A stretch of 64,000 nucleotides of DNA from Planctomycetota bacterium (GTDB taxonomy: Bacteria > Planctomycetota > UBA1135 > GCA-002686595): contig JAJDEU010000019.1 in the NCBI GenBank assembly GCA_029259635.1, forward strand, positions 41,404-105,403, read 5' to 3'. Under the pieces are notes generated by a model, which had not been told where the DNA came from, did no database searches, and was given only the letters and a program-made list of their open reading frames with translations. This document shows positions 7,678 to 17,524 of the stretch, piece after piece. How positions within the stretch are numbered: position 1 is the first letter of the stretch; each line of letters starts with the position of its first letter. Position numbers and translations under genes: made by a program.

Positions 7678-10491
7678 TTAGCGAGGAGCTTCTCGAGCTT
7701 TGATTTTAGAGAGGTTCCCGCGGTACTCCTGAGAGCGCGGCTCGATTCGCACCGCCTCCTCGAAATGATGGCGCGCGCCCAGCGAGTCGCCGAGTCGATC
7801 GAGTATGGCACCGAGTCCGTTGTGAGCCGGCGCGTCGTCGGGCCGAAGGTCGATCACTCGCTGAAAAGCTTGAGCCGCTTCGGGGAGCTCCTTCAACTGA
7901 AAGAGAGCCACGGCTAACCCGTACTGGGCTTGAGGATTGTCGGGGCGAATCGCGGCCGCCGCTCCGAAGTGCGCTCGCGCTTCGCTGGCCTGCCCTCGAA
8001 ACATCAGTGAATCCGCGAGCAGCAAACGCGATGCGAAGTGCTTGCCGTTCCGAATCACCGCTCTCTGCAAGATCTGCACGGCACCCACGTGGTCGTTTCG
8101 CGCACGAAGAGCCTCCGCTTGGCGAACCAGAGCGGAAGCGTCGATCTGCCCGAGGTTCAGTTGGCGCAGCGCTTCGATGGCGCGCAACTCGCTCTCCGAA
8201 AGCTCGAAGTCCAAGACACTCGTCAATGGCGCCAGCCGCTCGGTGAGCAAGCTCACGAGGTGTTGTTCGTTGTTCGTCGTTTTATCGGCGGCCTCCGTTG
8301 CGTAATCCAAAACCGGCAAGTCGTCGAGATAGACCTGCCCGCCGACCGCCAACTCCGCCAATTCACTGGGTCCCATCAAAAAGCCCGAGAGGAACACATC
8401 TTGGCGATTCAACCACCCCTCTCTGCCGCCCCAGTGCGAGTAACAAAGATCATCGCGCACCGGCCCGCCGACCTTCAGGCGATCGAGATGGTGCGATCCG
8501 ATTTCGAAGTCCGCGCCATTCAGGCCGACCAATAACAACTCGCCCGTGTTGTACCAGAGCGCGCTGGCATCAAAGGCGTCGGTAAAGCTTCGAACGATCC
8601 CCCGGAGCTGAGTTTCATTCAGAAAAGCGAGCGGGACGAACTGCACCAGAAGTCCGCCCGGGTTGAGCTTTGCGCGAGCCTCCTCGTAAAAGTCGCGCGT
8701 GTACAAGTAGGCTACGCCAGGGCGAAAGATCTGGCCGACTTCGATCGACATGACGTCGTAGGTCGAGCTCCCGTGCTTGACGTGAGTTCTACCGTCTCCG
8801 CGGATCAGTTTTGTTCGCGGATCGCTCATCCAACTCGAATCGAAGTGCTTTGCGATGAACTCGAAGATCGTCGGTTCGATATCCACACACTGGAGTTCGT
8901 CGATTTCGTAGAGCAAGAAGCGACTCGCGGTCTGTCCGGTACCGGCGCCGACCACCAAGACCCTGCGCGGGTCGGGATGGAGAAGCATCGGAAGATGAGC
9001 GGCAAAGATCTGGTGATTCTTGCGGTTCGTGCCCTGCCACCACCTGTCGATCTCGAGCCGAACCTCCTCGTCATCCACTTTGACGACCGAGAGGTTGGAT
9101 CCATAGCCCTCGTGGAAATCCACAAGCTCGTCTTTTGCCGCCAAGAAGTCGGCCGGAATCTCGGTCTCGCTGGCGAAGGGTGAGAGGATCAGCACAAGCG
9201 CGCAAATCGTCACGGCGACAAGCCGCTGCACAAGTGACTTCTCACGATCCAGCAAGAACCAAGTGATCGCGGCGGAAAAGAGGCTGATCCCGGCGAGAGT
9301 GAACAGCCCGTTCTCGAGTCCGAAGCTCGGCAACAAGTAGAGCCCGACGACTATCGAACCCGCGACACCGCCTAACGAACTGACGGCGACCATCTTGCCG
9401 GTGCCGAGAGACCCGAGTCGCGAATTGTCGACGACCATTCGAATCGCGAGAGGAAAGGCAGCGCCGGAGAAGATCGCTGTTGGCAGAAAGAGCAGGAAGC
9501 AAGTCGTGAGTTCGGGTCCCACGCCTCGCCATGTGCTTGGGGCCAACGACATCAAGATGAGGATCGAGAGCCCCGTCAGAAATTGAAGCCATCCGAGAAT
9601 GCGAGAGCGGTTGACCAGCCGGTCGAGTCGCGGAGAGACCAACGAGCTGCCGATTACGATTCCGACGAGGACTACGGTCAGCGTCAGGGTGTAGGTATAG
9701 ACGGAGTTTCGGAAGAGCAGCGAGAGGTGCCTCGCCCATAGGACCTCGACGCCGAGCGCCACGAAGCTCACGGAAAAGAGCAGCGCGTAGACAGCTCCTC
9801 CGCTCTTCATGAAGCTGCTCGCCTCTGGCTCGGTAGCAGCATCTTCCGCGAGAGTTGGCGGGCGTAAGAAGAAGACGACTGCGCCGGCCAGAACGTCCAA
9901 GGCCGCCGCTGCATAGAGCGAACGTTGCAAACCGAACTGCGGGATTAGCCAGAATCCCGCCGCGACCGCGCCGACCGCGCCGCCCAAGGTGTTGAGCGCG
10001 TAGAGCAATCCGATCGAGCGTCCGTACCGAACTTCGGAGTCCAAGAAAAACCGACAGTAAAGCGGGAGGCTCGCCCCCATCAGCGCGGTTGGCGGCAAGA
10101 GGATCACGGAGACGAACGCGAAACGAATCGCGACTGAGACGGCGGTTTGGTCAGCTGTGGCGGAGTAGAAATGGCCGTACAAGCCGTCCACAAAATCGAA
10201 CGCCAACGGACTGAGCGCGGCGAGCACGGCGATCAGAACTTCCAGTGCGGCAAAGACAACGAGCGGGCGCCGCGATCTCGCGCTGTATCTTCCGAAGACA
10301 AAGCTGCCCAAGCCGAGTCCCAAGAAGAACACGGCCAAGACCGTGCTGACCGCGAAGGTCGTGGATCCAAAAACCAGCGCTGCTCGGCGAATCCACGTCA
10401 CCTCGTAAATCAAGGCCGCCGCGCCCGAAACGAAGAGCGAGGTGATGACGAGAGCCGTCGCGCCTCTACCGAGAGTCTGTTTCGTATCCAT
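7678..10491 (-). CDS. Fused MFS-like membrane / spermidine-synthase-like / TPR protein
   Basis: The 937-residue protein starts at the ATG at 10491 (MDTKQTLGRG...), just ahead of the first membrane helix. A longer frame to 10629 has no signal or domain support. Residues about 10-470 hold 12-14 transmembrane helices with the AALIYEVTW start typical of 'fused MFS/spermidine synthase' proteins. Residues about 490-720 form a spermidine-synthase-like methyltransferase fold with a glycine-rich VLVVGAGTGQT motif and acidic VDIEP. Residues about 800-937 carry three or four TPR repeats. Family function is poorly known. The soluble domain resembles an aminopropyl- or methyltransferase, but whether it makes polyamines is untested. 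It is convergent with the SGNH gene 25 bases away. Confidence 0.85.
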   Translation of the reverse strand: MDTKQTLGRGATALVITSLFVSGAAALIYEVTWIRRAALVFGSTTFAVSTVLAVFFLGLGLGSFVFGRYSARSRRPLVVFAALEVLIAVLAALSPLAFDFVDGLYGHFYSATADQTAVSVAIRFAFVSVILLPPTALMGASLPLYCRFFLDSEVRYGRSIGLLYALNTLGGAVGAVAAGFWLIPQFGLQRSLYAAAALDVLAGAVVFFLRPPTLAEDAATEPEASSFMKSGGAVYALLFSVSFVALGVEVLWARHLSLLFRNSVYTYTLTLTVVLVGIVIGSSLVSPRLDRLVNRSRILGWLQFLTGLSILILMSLAPSTWRGVGPELTTCFLLFLPTAIFSGAAFPLAIRMVVDNSRLGSLGTGKMVAVSSLGGVAGSIVVGLYLLPSFGLENGLFTLAGISLFSAAITWFLLDREKSLVQRLVAVTICALVLILSPFASETEIPADFLAAKDELVDFHEGYGSNLSVVKVDDEEVRLEIDRWWQGTNRKNHQIFAAHLPMLLHPDPRRVLVVGAGTGQTASRFLLYEIDELQCVDIEPTIFEFIAKHFDSSWMSDPRTKLIRGDGRTHVKHGSSTYDVMSIEVGQIFRPGVAYLYTRDFYEEARAKLNPGGLLVQFVPLAFLNETQLRGIVRSFTDAFDASALWYNTGELLLVGLNGADFEIGSHHLDRLKVGGPVRDDLCYSHWGGREGWLNRQDVFLSGFLMGPSELAELAVGGQVYLDDLPVLDYATEAADKTTNNEQHLVSLLTERLAPLTSVLDFELSESELRAIEALRQLNLGQIDASALVRQAEALRARNDHVGAVQILQRAVIRNGKHFASRLLLADSLMFRGQASEARAHFGAAAAIRPDNPQAQYGLAVALFQLKELPEAAQAFQRVIDLRPDDAPAHNGLGAILDRLGDSLGARHHFEEAVRIEPRSQEYRGNLSKIKAREAPR

Positions 10492-10764
10492 GGATGAATG
10501 CAGTCGGTACTCGATGACCTTTTCCGAGCGCGTCGACAAGAGTGACGAGGAACTCGGCCCTGACCTGAGTATCCAGCTTCTGAGTTTGGCGGCAGACAGC
10601 TCGCAACGATTGCCTTGCGAGATGAGCACCTAAATTAGATTGCCGCGCGCAAGAAATCGATGACGGAGGAGTGCTTTCGATGCGCGTGCTCGACTCGCCG
10701 AGAGCTAGACTCCCAGCGATGCCAGCGGTGGATCCGCCAGCTCTCTTCGAATAGCAACCCACCC

Positions 10765-11733
10765 ATGACCGACGACAATCCAATCCCAAGCGAGCGCGCC
10801 GACGCCGCTGCCCCTCGCGCGCTCTCGGCGCTCTCCTTCACGCTAGCCCTGTCCGTTCTGCTAGCCATCTTCGTCCTCCTCAATCCGGTCTGGAAGTCTT
10901 CCACGATGAGCGAGTGGGACCAGAACATCTGGTGGAGCTACGCGGCCATTCCCCTCGTCGCCGCGATCTTCCTAGCCTTCGAAAAGAAGCTCGGCCTGCC
11001 CGCCCTCTTCTTGGACTCGATGAAGCTGACCTTCGCGAAGTTCGCTATCACCTTCATCGCGTCGAACCTCTTTTGGAGCTACGGCGGCGTTCCCGGCACC
11101 GGCTCAGAGCCCGCCACAACCGCACGCGGCTCCTCCGAGCTCTCCTTCACGCCCCACGATGTGCCGGCGAGCACTCCTCTCGATCCCCCGAGTTTGGGCT
11201 CCCTCTCCGGCGTGGTTCGAGATCGCGAAGGCCAACCTGTGGAAGGAGCACTCGTCTACACTCGCGCGGGTCTCGAAGAGTTCAGTTTTTCTCCGCCATC
11301 AGAACCCGTTCGGTTCACGCATCACGGTGACCATGTCGCGCCACCTCTTGCGGTCATACAAGTTCACCAACTCGTCACCGTTCACTCCGAATCACCAGAG
11401 CTCCACACCGCTGTCCTGTCTACCGCCGAACGAAACCAACTGCTCAACTTTCCGGTCTTGCCACAAAAGAAGCGCGACCTCATGTTCGCGCATCCGCACG
11501 GCCCCATCTCGATCACCTGCAGCATTCACGGCACCAAAGAGTCTCCCGCGAACCTCATCATCACCTCCAACCCTTTCTACTCCTGGACGGATCGGAGTGG
11601 TCGATTCGAGATCGAGGGAATCCCATCGCGCAAAGTGGAACTCGCGACTTGGACGACCTCGGAAATCTCAACCGTGCAACAGATCGAGATCAGAGCACAG
11701 GCAAACCAAGATGTTGTTCTGCAACTTCGCTAA
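10765..11733 (+). CDS. Membrane-anchored protein with regulatory-like and cupredoxin-like domains
   Basis: The 322-residue protein starts at the ATG at 10765. Three hydrophobic segments (about 20-42, 58-76 and 88-105) anchor it. The C-terminal half begins like a carboxypeptidase-regulatory-like domain (SGVVRDREGQPVEGALVY). It continues with a cupredoxin-like stretch containing ITCSIHGTKESPANLII and a final beta repeat (DRSGRFEIEGIPSRKVEL). The C-x-x-H pair resembles the copper-loop Cys and His of small exported blue-copper-like proteins, but the usual Met partner is not obvious, so copper binding is uncertain. It is divergent from the MFS fusion gene. The role is unknown; a periplasmic redox or structural role is possible. 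Confidence 0.65.
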   Translation: MTDDNPIPSERADAAAPRALSALSFTLALSVLLAIFVLLNPVWKSSTMSEWDQNIWWSYAAIPLVAAIFLAFEKKLGLPALFLDSMKLTFAKFAITFIASNLFWSYGGVPGTGSEPATTARGSSELSFTPHDVPASTPLDPPSLGSLSGVVRDREGQPVEGALVYTRAGLEEFSFSPPSEPVRFTHHGDHVAPPLAVIQVHQLVTVHSESPELHTAVLSTAERNQLLNFPVLPQKKRDLMFAHPHGPISITCSIHGTKESPANLIITSNPFYSWTDRSGRFEIEGIPSRKVELATWTTSEISTVQQIEIRAQANQDVVLQLR

Positions 11734-12202
11734 GTCCTTATCCGCCTCGTTCCATCCCGGCTCGCGAGCCTGCAACTTGATCGGATGGCAAGTGCTTAGA
11801 CCTCGCGACTGAGGTCCACTCTCACGCTCGATTGCAGACCGAGCAGATCTCTCGATCAAAGCCTCGATTGCCCTAACCTGGTTTTTGGTTTGCCAGCCGA
11901 GCGGTTCACGTCGATTCAAGATCAGGCTGCAGTCCTGTCACGCGCGCCCAACCCCATAGTCACACCTATGCGCTCGCGAAACAGAGGCGTTCACTTCCCG
12001 GAGGCGAAGTAGCGAATAACGCTTCTAGACGGACATGAATCCGAACCCTGCCGCGAACTTCCGATTCCAGATTTTGCTCTCAAATCCACAATTTATACGG
12101 GACTGAGAGCCATAGCCGCCTGAAGCCGCCTGTCGTGACTGGCATGCGCGTTGCCAAAGACGAGTTACGAATTCAAACCCCAAATCATTGGAGACACCTA
12201 AA
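11734..12202 (+). other. Gene-free interval before a small exported-protein gene
   Basis: This roughly 470-base interval has no supported gene or RNA. Its last part carries the ribosome binding site of the next gene: GGAG at 12190-12193, nine bases before the ATG at 12203, which decides that start over the TTG at 12188. AT-rich sequence near 12065-12105 (TTTGCTC, then TTTATACGG) could hold a promoter, but the spacing is too short for a confident call. Confidence 0.45.
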
Positions 12203-12658
12203 ATGCGTAACTCAAAACTATCTATTATCGCTGGCGCCGCACTTGCTCTTGCCACCTTAACCTCTTCGACCTCTGCACTCGCCGAGCCTGCAGCCATCGC
12301 CCAGGAGTGCGCTCAGAAGGTCATGGTCATGGCCAATGGCTCTGTCGCTTCTCTAGCGAACCTCGGGGATGCGGGTATCGAGACGCTTGTCGAACTGAGA
12401 GCTGCGGGAGTAGGCCCCGAGGTTCTTCTTCGCGTTGGAACCGACATTCAAAAGAAGCTGATGGAGGAAGCAAACTCTACGATCGGCGCGATCACTTCCA
12501 TGACCGAGGAGTGCACTGAGCTTCTACGTCGAGTCGGTGCTGACGAGCTCTTGATTACTCGACTTCAGGGTTTCACGGACCGTGTAAATGTCGGGATTCG
12601 AGAGGCGGCATTTTTTCAAGTCATGCGCGTCGCTCGAATGCTGCAAATCGCCGCCTAG
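12203..12658 (+). CDS. Small exported alpha-helical protein of unknown function
   Basis: I do not recognise this 151-residue protein. The ATG at 12203 has a well-placed GGAG and opens a Sec signal peptide of about 27 residues ending LAEPAA. The mature part of about 120 residues is predicted mainly helical, with two Cys residues (in QEC and EEC) that could form a disulfide in the periplasm. It contains no catalytic motif. It is flanked by long gene-free intervals on both sides, so it is probably a single-gene transcript, followed by a strong hairpin at 12721-12761. Confidence 0.6.
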   Translation: MRNSKLSIIAGAALALATLTSSTSALAEPAAIAQECAQKVMVMANGSVASLANLGDAGIETLVELRAAGVGPEVLLRVGTDIQKKLMEEANSTIGAITSMTEECTELLRRVGADELLITRLQGFTDRVNVGIREAAFFQVMRVARMLQIAA

Positions 12659-12720
12659 GCGCATTGCCTCGTAGCCGATCGGCGCCTTAGCAATTCGCTC
12701 GATTACGTCGGCATTTCAAT

Positions 12721-12761
12721 ACCGCACGACTCACTTCTACGAATGAAGCGGGTTGTGCGGT
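12721..12761 (+). repeat. Strong imperfect hairpin downstream of the small exported-protein gene
   Basis: Bases 12721-12732 (ACCGCACGACTC) pair with 12750-12761 (GGGTTGTGCGGT) over 12 positions counting G-T wobbles. The loop contains a further CTTC/GAAG pairing. No T-tract follows, so this is either a processed 3' end or a structural element in the leader of the glycosyltransferase gene, not a classical terminator. Confidence 0.45.
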
Positions 12762-12896
12762 CGCCGTATAAGAGAATCACCCGAAACTGAGTGCGGTGGA
12801 CGACAGAAGGTTGTTGCCCTCTTGAGAGACGAGTTTTTATCTTTTCATAGCGCCCGCAGTTCCACTTTCGGGGCAACGTCGGCAATCTGAACGGAG

Positions 12897-13661
12897 ATGC
12901 AGCTCTCTCTCGTCATTCCATGCCATAACGCGGCGGCCTTTGTCGCCGAACGCCTGCGGGTACTCGACCGTTACCTGGCGAGCACCGACCTCGACTACGA
13001 GATCATCGCAGTAGACGACGGGAGCACGGATGCCACCGCGAGCGAGCTCGAAGGACTTGCGCTTCCGCGCCTTCGCGTTCTCCGCGAGCCGAAGAACCGC
13101 GGCAAGTTCGGCGCTCTCAAAGCCGGCATGCAAGCGGCTAACGGCGAGTGCTGCATGTTCACCGACGCGGACGTCCCCTACGAGCTCGACGCGATTCCCT
13201 ACATGGCCGAGCTCGTGCTCGATCGACAGTTCCAAGTGGTGATCGGCGACCGCACTCTGCGCGGAGCCTCCTATCGGTCCGAGCTGGCGCCGGTGCGCCG
13301 CCTGCTCACCTCACTCTTCACCGTCTGCATTCGGCTGTTCGTCACCGGCGGCTTGTGGGATACGCAGTGCGGACTCAAAGCCTTTCGTCGCGATATCGCT
13401 CACCGAATCTTTCCGCTGGTCCACGACGAGGGCTTTGCCGGCGATGTCGAGTTGCTCTACATCGCGCTCACCTACAACCTGGAGATCAAGCGCGTTCCGG
13501 TTCGCCTGAAATTCCAAGCGCCCTCCAGCGTCAATTCCTTTCGCGACGGTTGGCGCATGCTGGTCGCGCTCTTCGGCATCCGATCGCGCTCACGTCGCGG
13601 TGCTTATCGAGACGGCGAACTCGAGAGCCTCTCTCATCAAGACTACTGGAACTCGAAATGA
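12897..13661 (+). CDS. Family 2 glycosyltransferase (dolichyl-phosphate-glucosyltransferase-like)
   Basis: The 254-residue protein has the GT-A fold start LSLVIPCHNAAAFV, the nucleotide-binding YEIIAVDDGSTDAT, the KNRGKFGALKAGM segment and the metal-binding FTDADVPYEL motif. This set is typical of polyprenyl-phosphate glycosyltransferases of family GT2, which load a sugar from a nucleotide donor onto a lipid phosphate at the inner face of the membrane. A D-T-Q-C-G-L-K-A-F motif near 155-163 is also characteristic. The stop overlaps the start of the following methyltransferase gene by four bases (ATGA), indicating translational coupling. The sugar and acceptor cannot be told from sequence. Confidence 0.9.
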   Translation: MQLSLVIPCHNAAAFVAERLRVLDRYLASTDLDYEIIAVDDGSTDATASELEGLALPRLRVLREPKNRGKFGALKAGMQAANGECCMFTDADVPYELDAIPYMAELVLDRQFQVVIGDRTLRGASYRSELAPVRRLLTSLFTVCIRLFVTGGLWDTQCGLKAFRRDIAHRIFPLVHDEGFAGDVELLYIALTYNLEIKRVPVRLKFQAPSSVNSFRDGWRMLVALFGIRSRSRRGAYRDGELESLSHQDYWNSK

Positions 13662-14386
13662 GCGAGCCGCGTCGTACCGGCGACCGGATCGCCATTCCCG
13701 GGGACTACCAACACCGGGCCCTGACCGAAGGCCACGCCGTTCAGCGTTTTTGGCACACCGCAAAGCAAGGCTTGCTCGACTGGGCGCTCGAGATCGAAGC
13801 CGGTCAAAGGATTCTCGATGTCGGTTCCGGTTCCGGCGTCTTCGCAGACCAAATGGCACAGCGCGGCGCAATTGTCACGGGCGTTGACGCGAACGCCGAC
13901 GCCATCCGCTACTCCAGCGAGACCTTTAGCCGCGAGGGGCTTAAGTTCATCGAAGGCTATCTCGACGAACTCTCTTTGGATCCCGGCTCGTTCGACGCGG
14001 CCACTTGCCTCGAAGTCATCGAGCACGTCCACCCGCCTCAAGTGACCAAATTGCTCGGCGACTTCTTCGAGTTGCTGAAACCCGGTGGCCGGTTGCTCAT
14101 CACCACACCGAACTATCGCGGCACCTGGCCCATCGTCGAGTGGTTGACCGATCGCCTCGGTTCCGCCGCGCACATGGACGAGGATCAGCACGTCACGCAC
14201 TTTCATCGCGCGATGCTCCGCGAGTTTTTGGAGGGCGCGGGCTTTCAGGTCGAGTTGCTCACGACCTACAGCACCTTCGCCCCCTTCACCGCCGCGGTCT
14301 CTTGGAAGTTCGCAGCCTGGCTCGATCGAGCCGAACGCGGCTTGCCCTTCGGCAACCTCTTAGTCGCCGTTGCGCGCCGTCCGTGA
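13658..14386 (+). CDS. Class I SAM-dependent methyltransferase (UbiG/type-11-like)
   Basis: The 242-residue protein starts at the ATG at 13658, which overlaps the preceding stop as ATGA. SAM-binding motif I is ILDVGSGSGVFADQ (about 50-63), followed by VTGVDANADAI and the acidic CLEVIEHVHPP motif. The C-terminal half contains GGRLLITTPNYRG, a pattern common in methyltransferases acting on lipid-linked or cell-envelope glycans. Coupling to a polyprenyl-phosphate-type glycosyltransferase suggests it methylates the same glycan or lipid carrier (inference). It is cytoplasmic, with no signal or membrane segment. The reading frame extends further upstream inside the glycosyltransferase gene, but that part is an out-of-frame artefact. 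Confidence 0.88.
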   Translation: MSEPRRTGDRIAIPGDYQHRALTEGHAVQRFWHTAKQGLLDWALEIEAGQRILDVGSGSGVFADQMAQRGAIVTGVDANADAIRYSSETFSREGLKFIEGYLDELSLDPGSFDAATCLEVIEHVHPPQVTKLLGDFFELLKPGGRLLITTPNYRGTWPIVEWLTDRLGSAAHMDEDQHVTHFHRAMLREFLEGAGFQVELLTTYSTFAPFTAAVSWKFAAWLDRAERGLPFGNLLVAVARRP

Positions 14387-14402
14387 CTCGACGCGGAAAC
14401 GG

Positions 14403-16211
14403 TCAGTCGCCGGTCTGCGTTGGACCAACGCCGACCTCGAAGAGCGCATAGGCTTCGGTCCTTTTCGCCGGCGCACCCAAAACCTCTTCCAAAGCGCGAC
14501 GAGCTGTGCGCAATCCGACTTCGTCCCGACGAATCTCGAAGGGCCCGGAGGCGCGAACATGAAGAAGTTCCCTCCGCGAGAATGCGAAGGGCATCCAGAT
14601 CGTCTGCTTGTCTACCGACGTCCGAGCGCGTCTCGAGAACGACTGATTGTGCAACACGATGGAAGTGACTCCGCGTTTGCGCAACCAGTCGACGAGCGGC
14701 TGAGCGCGTCCGCGCTCCAACGTCTTCCAATGTCGATCCAGCACTTGCCCAGCGCTTTGCCCCCCGGGAGACAAAGCCAAGCTCGTGATGTATCCCTGGG
14801 GAATCGGTCGCTCGTGCACCGTCTGCCACAGGTTCGCGAGACTATCGGAGCCACGGCCTACACTCGCGGGCAGATGCACGATGGGCCCAGTGTCGGCGCG
14901 AAGCGCGCTAACACTTTTCGGAACCGCTGACTCGAAAGTCTCGAGCGGGCCCGGTTTGATCTCGATCACGACGAGGAAGACGCACACGCCGAAGAGCGCT
15001 CGAACGACCTTTAGGCTTCGGTGCGCCATGCACTCCCTCCAGCAACACGCGACTAAGACAATCCAAGCCAGTTGCATCATGACTTGAAAACGATCGGGCT
15101 TGCGCAACATCGAAAGGACCGGCACGGAGTCGATCCAGGCGTAGGGCAGCTCGATGCCCGTCAGTTCTCCGCCGATCGTCAGGCGCGGACCGAGGCCGAG
15201 CACGAAGAAGACGGCGAGAACCAGAATCCAAAAGCCGCGTCCTTTGAGACCCCGCCAACCGGCCAAGACAACGAAGAGCGCCGTCCAACAGAGCATCGTC
15301 GGCCACGAGACGATCGTCACTTCGGGTGGACCGATCCACCGAAAGCCGAGCAGATCGTTGGAGCGATCGATGTAGTCTTCGATCGAGACGTCGGGACCCG
15401 GCGGCGCGGAGCCCGACTCGGAGAGCAGCGGCCAACCGATGGCGAGAGAGAGGAGACCAGCGCCGAGACCGGCCGTCAGCAAGCGCAGTGTGCCGCGCAC
15501 AAAGGGCGTGTCGCGATACTCGAGGAAAGCGAACAGCGCGAAGAGCGCTCCAAAGATTCCCGCGTAGACCAGGTAGTACCAAGAAGTCAGGCCGAGCGCG
15601 GCGACGCATAGAACGACGCCGAGTGCGTTGCGCGCTCCTCCATCCCTGCGCATGCGAATCAGAAACAGCGCGACGAGCGGGAGGAACTCAAGGGTCGAGA
15701 TGTTGAGTTGCGCGAGATAGTGCGTGTGGAAAGGTGAGAAGGCCCAGAGCAAGCCGGCGATAAAGGCGCCGGTTCGGCTGCCGGAGACTTCGCGCGCCAG
15801 AGCGTATGCCGCCCAGCCCGACAACCAAAAGTGAATCAAGAGGAGCCACTCGAAAGCGGTCTCGTAGCTCAGCCACTGCCCCAGCAGCGCACCGGGGACG
15901 GAGTTGCCGAGAGACAGGGTGTGGCGCGCGAGCGAGACGCCGTTCGGAAAGTGAAGTAACTCGGTCGAATAAGGCGAGACCCCTTCCCATACCGACTGAC
16001 CGACCCACCACAGGTTCCACAGGTTGATGTAGTAGTCGGGGCGCGCGCTGATGTCGACGCCGGGCGAATAGGCCAGCGGCCACGTAAACAAGATCGCTGC
16101 GATCGCGTAAGCGAGAGGCACAACGAGCGCGGCGGCGCGACGCGAGGTCGGCGGGTTGCTCGCGCTGCTATTGGTTTCGTTACTCACGAGATCGCTGACG
16201 GGATTCCACAC
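14403..16211 (-). CDS. Polytopic membrane protein, GT-C glycosyltransferase-like
   Basis: The 602-residue protein has about 11-12 transmembrane helices over residues 28-410, then a soluble C-terminal domain. An early luminal loop with RPDYYINLWNLWWVGQ and HFPNGVSLARHTLSL follows the first helix, the position where GT-C enzymes and YfhO-like proteins carry their catalytic acidic residue. Family assignment is by topology and this loop only. It would use a lipid-linked sugar at the outer face of the inner membrane. The start is a GTG at 16211 whose G overlaps the TAG stop of the permease (TAGTG), so it is the last gene of a three-gene unit. It is convergent with the methyltransferase gene, 16 bases away. 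Confidence 0.7.
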   Translation of the reverse strand: MWNPVSDLVSNETNSSASNPPTSRRAAALVVPLAYAIAAILFTWPLAYSPGVDISARPDYYINLWNLWWVGQSVWEGVSPYSTELLHFPNGVSLARHTLSLGNSVPGALLGQWLSYETAFEWLLLIHFWLSGWAAYALAREVSGSRTGAFIAGLLWAFSPFHTHYLAQLNISTLEFLPLVALFLIRMRRDGGARNALGVVLCVAALGLTSWYYLVYAGIFGALFALFAFLEYRDTPFVRGTLRLLTAGLGAGLLSLAIGWPLLSESGSAPPGPDVSIEDYIDRSNDLLGFRWIGPPEVTIVSWPTMLCWTALFVVLAGWRGLKGRGFWILVLAVFFVLGLGPRLTIGGELTGIELPYAWIDSVPVLSMLRKPDRFQVMMQLAWIVLVACCWRECMAHRSLKVVRALFGVCVFLVVIEIKPGPLETFESAVPKSVSALRADTGPIVHLPASVGRGSDSLANLWQTVHERPIPQGYITSLALSPGGQSAGQVLDRHWKTLERGRAQPLVDWLRKRGVTSIVLHNQSFSRRARTSVDKQTIWMPFAFSRRELLHVRASGPFEIRRDEVGLRTARRALEEVLGAPAKRTEAYALFEVGVGPTQTGD

Positions 16212-17524
16212 TATTCATCGTCAGGCTCATGCGCGCTCGATTTCGGCGCTCGCAGCCCGATGAGAATGTAAACGAAGGCACCGCTCACCAACACGATACT
16301 GGCCGGGATCAGTTGGCCGCCTCTCTCGACAATCATCACTCCCGTCATCCCAAGGACGAGCAGGAGAAAGAGCGCCGGAACCCACGGGTAACCCGAAATC
16401 GGAACGCGCTCTTTTCCTTCACGGAGTCGAATCCGGATTAGGCCAATGACAGCCAGCGCGGTGGAGAGACTCAGGATCCAACCGAGGTTCGTCAGCTGCT
16501 CGCGCAGATCGGAAGCCCACAAGACGCCGATGGACAACACGACTTGCAGCCAGATCGCGCTCGTCGGTGACTTGCCGGTGAAAGCGAAGACGCGCGGGAA
16601 GACGCGGTCGTCGGCCATCTTCGCGACGACGCGCGGACCGATCATGACCATCGATGAGATCGAGGTGGCGAGCGCGACGACCAGAATGACGCGCACTAGG
16701 CGTTCGAGATCGGGACCACCGAGCGAGGCGGCTGCCGCAGCGGCGATATCTTGGCGACCGGCCAGCTCCTCAATCGGTGCTGCGTGAACGAAGATCCAGT
16801 TGAGCGCGAGATAGAGCGCCGTAACGATCAGGGTTCCGATTAAGAGCGCGCGCGGGACGCTGCGCGTTGGGTCGCGCGCTTCGCCGGCAATGTAGACCGC
16901 CGCGTTCCAGCCGGAATAGCTCAGCGAGACCCACATGAGCGTCGTGGCGAACGCGCCGAGAGTCGAGCTCGGCAGCTCGGCGAGTTGGTTGGGCTCGGGA
17001 AGAACGGGCAAGCTCGTCCAACCGATCCAGACCAGGGCGCCGAGCAAGAGGAGCTTGGCGGCAACGGCAAGATTTTGGACGGACTTCGCGGGCGCGACGC
17101 CCGCCGTGTGCAAGAGGCCGATGACGATCAGCACGGCGGTTCCAACGACATCCGGCGCCATCGAATCGGGCATCCAGGGGGCGAGGTAGATGGCCGTCGT
17201 CTCCGCGGCGAAAGCGATCGCTCCGGTGAAGCCGGCCCACAGGGAGATCCAGCCGGCGAGGAAGCCGAGGAACGGGTGCAGGGTGCGCGAGAGAAATAGG
17301 TACTCGCCGCCGGAGTCCGAGAGCCGCGCGGAGAGCGCCCCGTAGGAGAGCGCTCCCAAGATGGCCATCACGCCACCGACGACCCACGCGAGCATGACCG
17401 AGGCGGGAGCTCCCAGGTCGGCCAGCGCGAATCCCGAAGTCGAAAAGACGCCGGCCCCGATCATGTTCGCGATCACAAGTGCGCTGAGACTCGGGACGCC
17501 CAGGCACCGCCGATCTTTCGTCAT
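16211..17524 (-). CDS. APC-superfamily amino-acid permease
   Basis: The 437-residue protein has 12 predicted transmembrane helices. The first contains the APC signature VIANMIGAGVFSTSGFAL, whose unwound GxG segment binds the amino-acid backbone in known structures. Further family features are GGEYLFLSRTLHPFLGFLAGW in helix 3 and SYSGWNAAVYIAGEARDP near 205-222. It probably exchanges or imports amino acids, substrate unknown. Its ATG overlaps the stop of the upstream methyltransferase-like lipoprotein gene (ATGA), and its stop overlaps the start of the GT-C-like gene, so the three are translated together. Confidence 0.9.
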   Translation of the reverse strand: MTKDRRCLGVPSLSALVIANMIGAGVFSTSGFALADLGAPASVMLAWVVGGVMAILGALSYGALSARLSDSGGEYLFLSRTLHPFLGFLAGWISLWAGFTGAIAFAAETTAIYLAPWMPDSMAPDVVGTAVLIVIGLLHTAGVAPAKSVQNLAVAAKLLLLGALVWIGWTSLPVLPEPNQLAELPSSTLGAFATTLMWVSLSYSGWNAAVYIAGEARDPTRSVPRALLIGTLIVTALYLALNWIFVHAAPIEELAGRQDIAAAAAASLGGPDLERLVRVILVVALATSISSMVMIGPRVVAKMADDRVFPRVFAFTGKSPTSAIWLQVVLSIGVLWASDLREQLTNLGWILSLSTALAVIGLIRIRLREGKERVPISGYPWVPALFLLLVLGMTGVMIVERGGQLIPASIVLVSGAFVYILIGLRAPKSSAHEPDDE

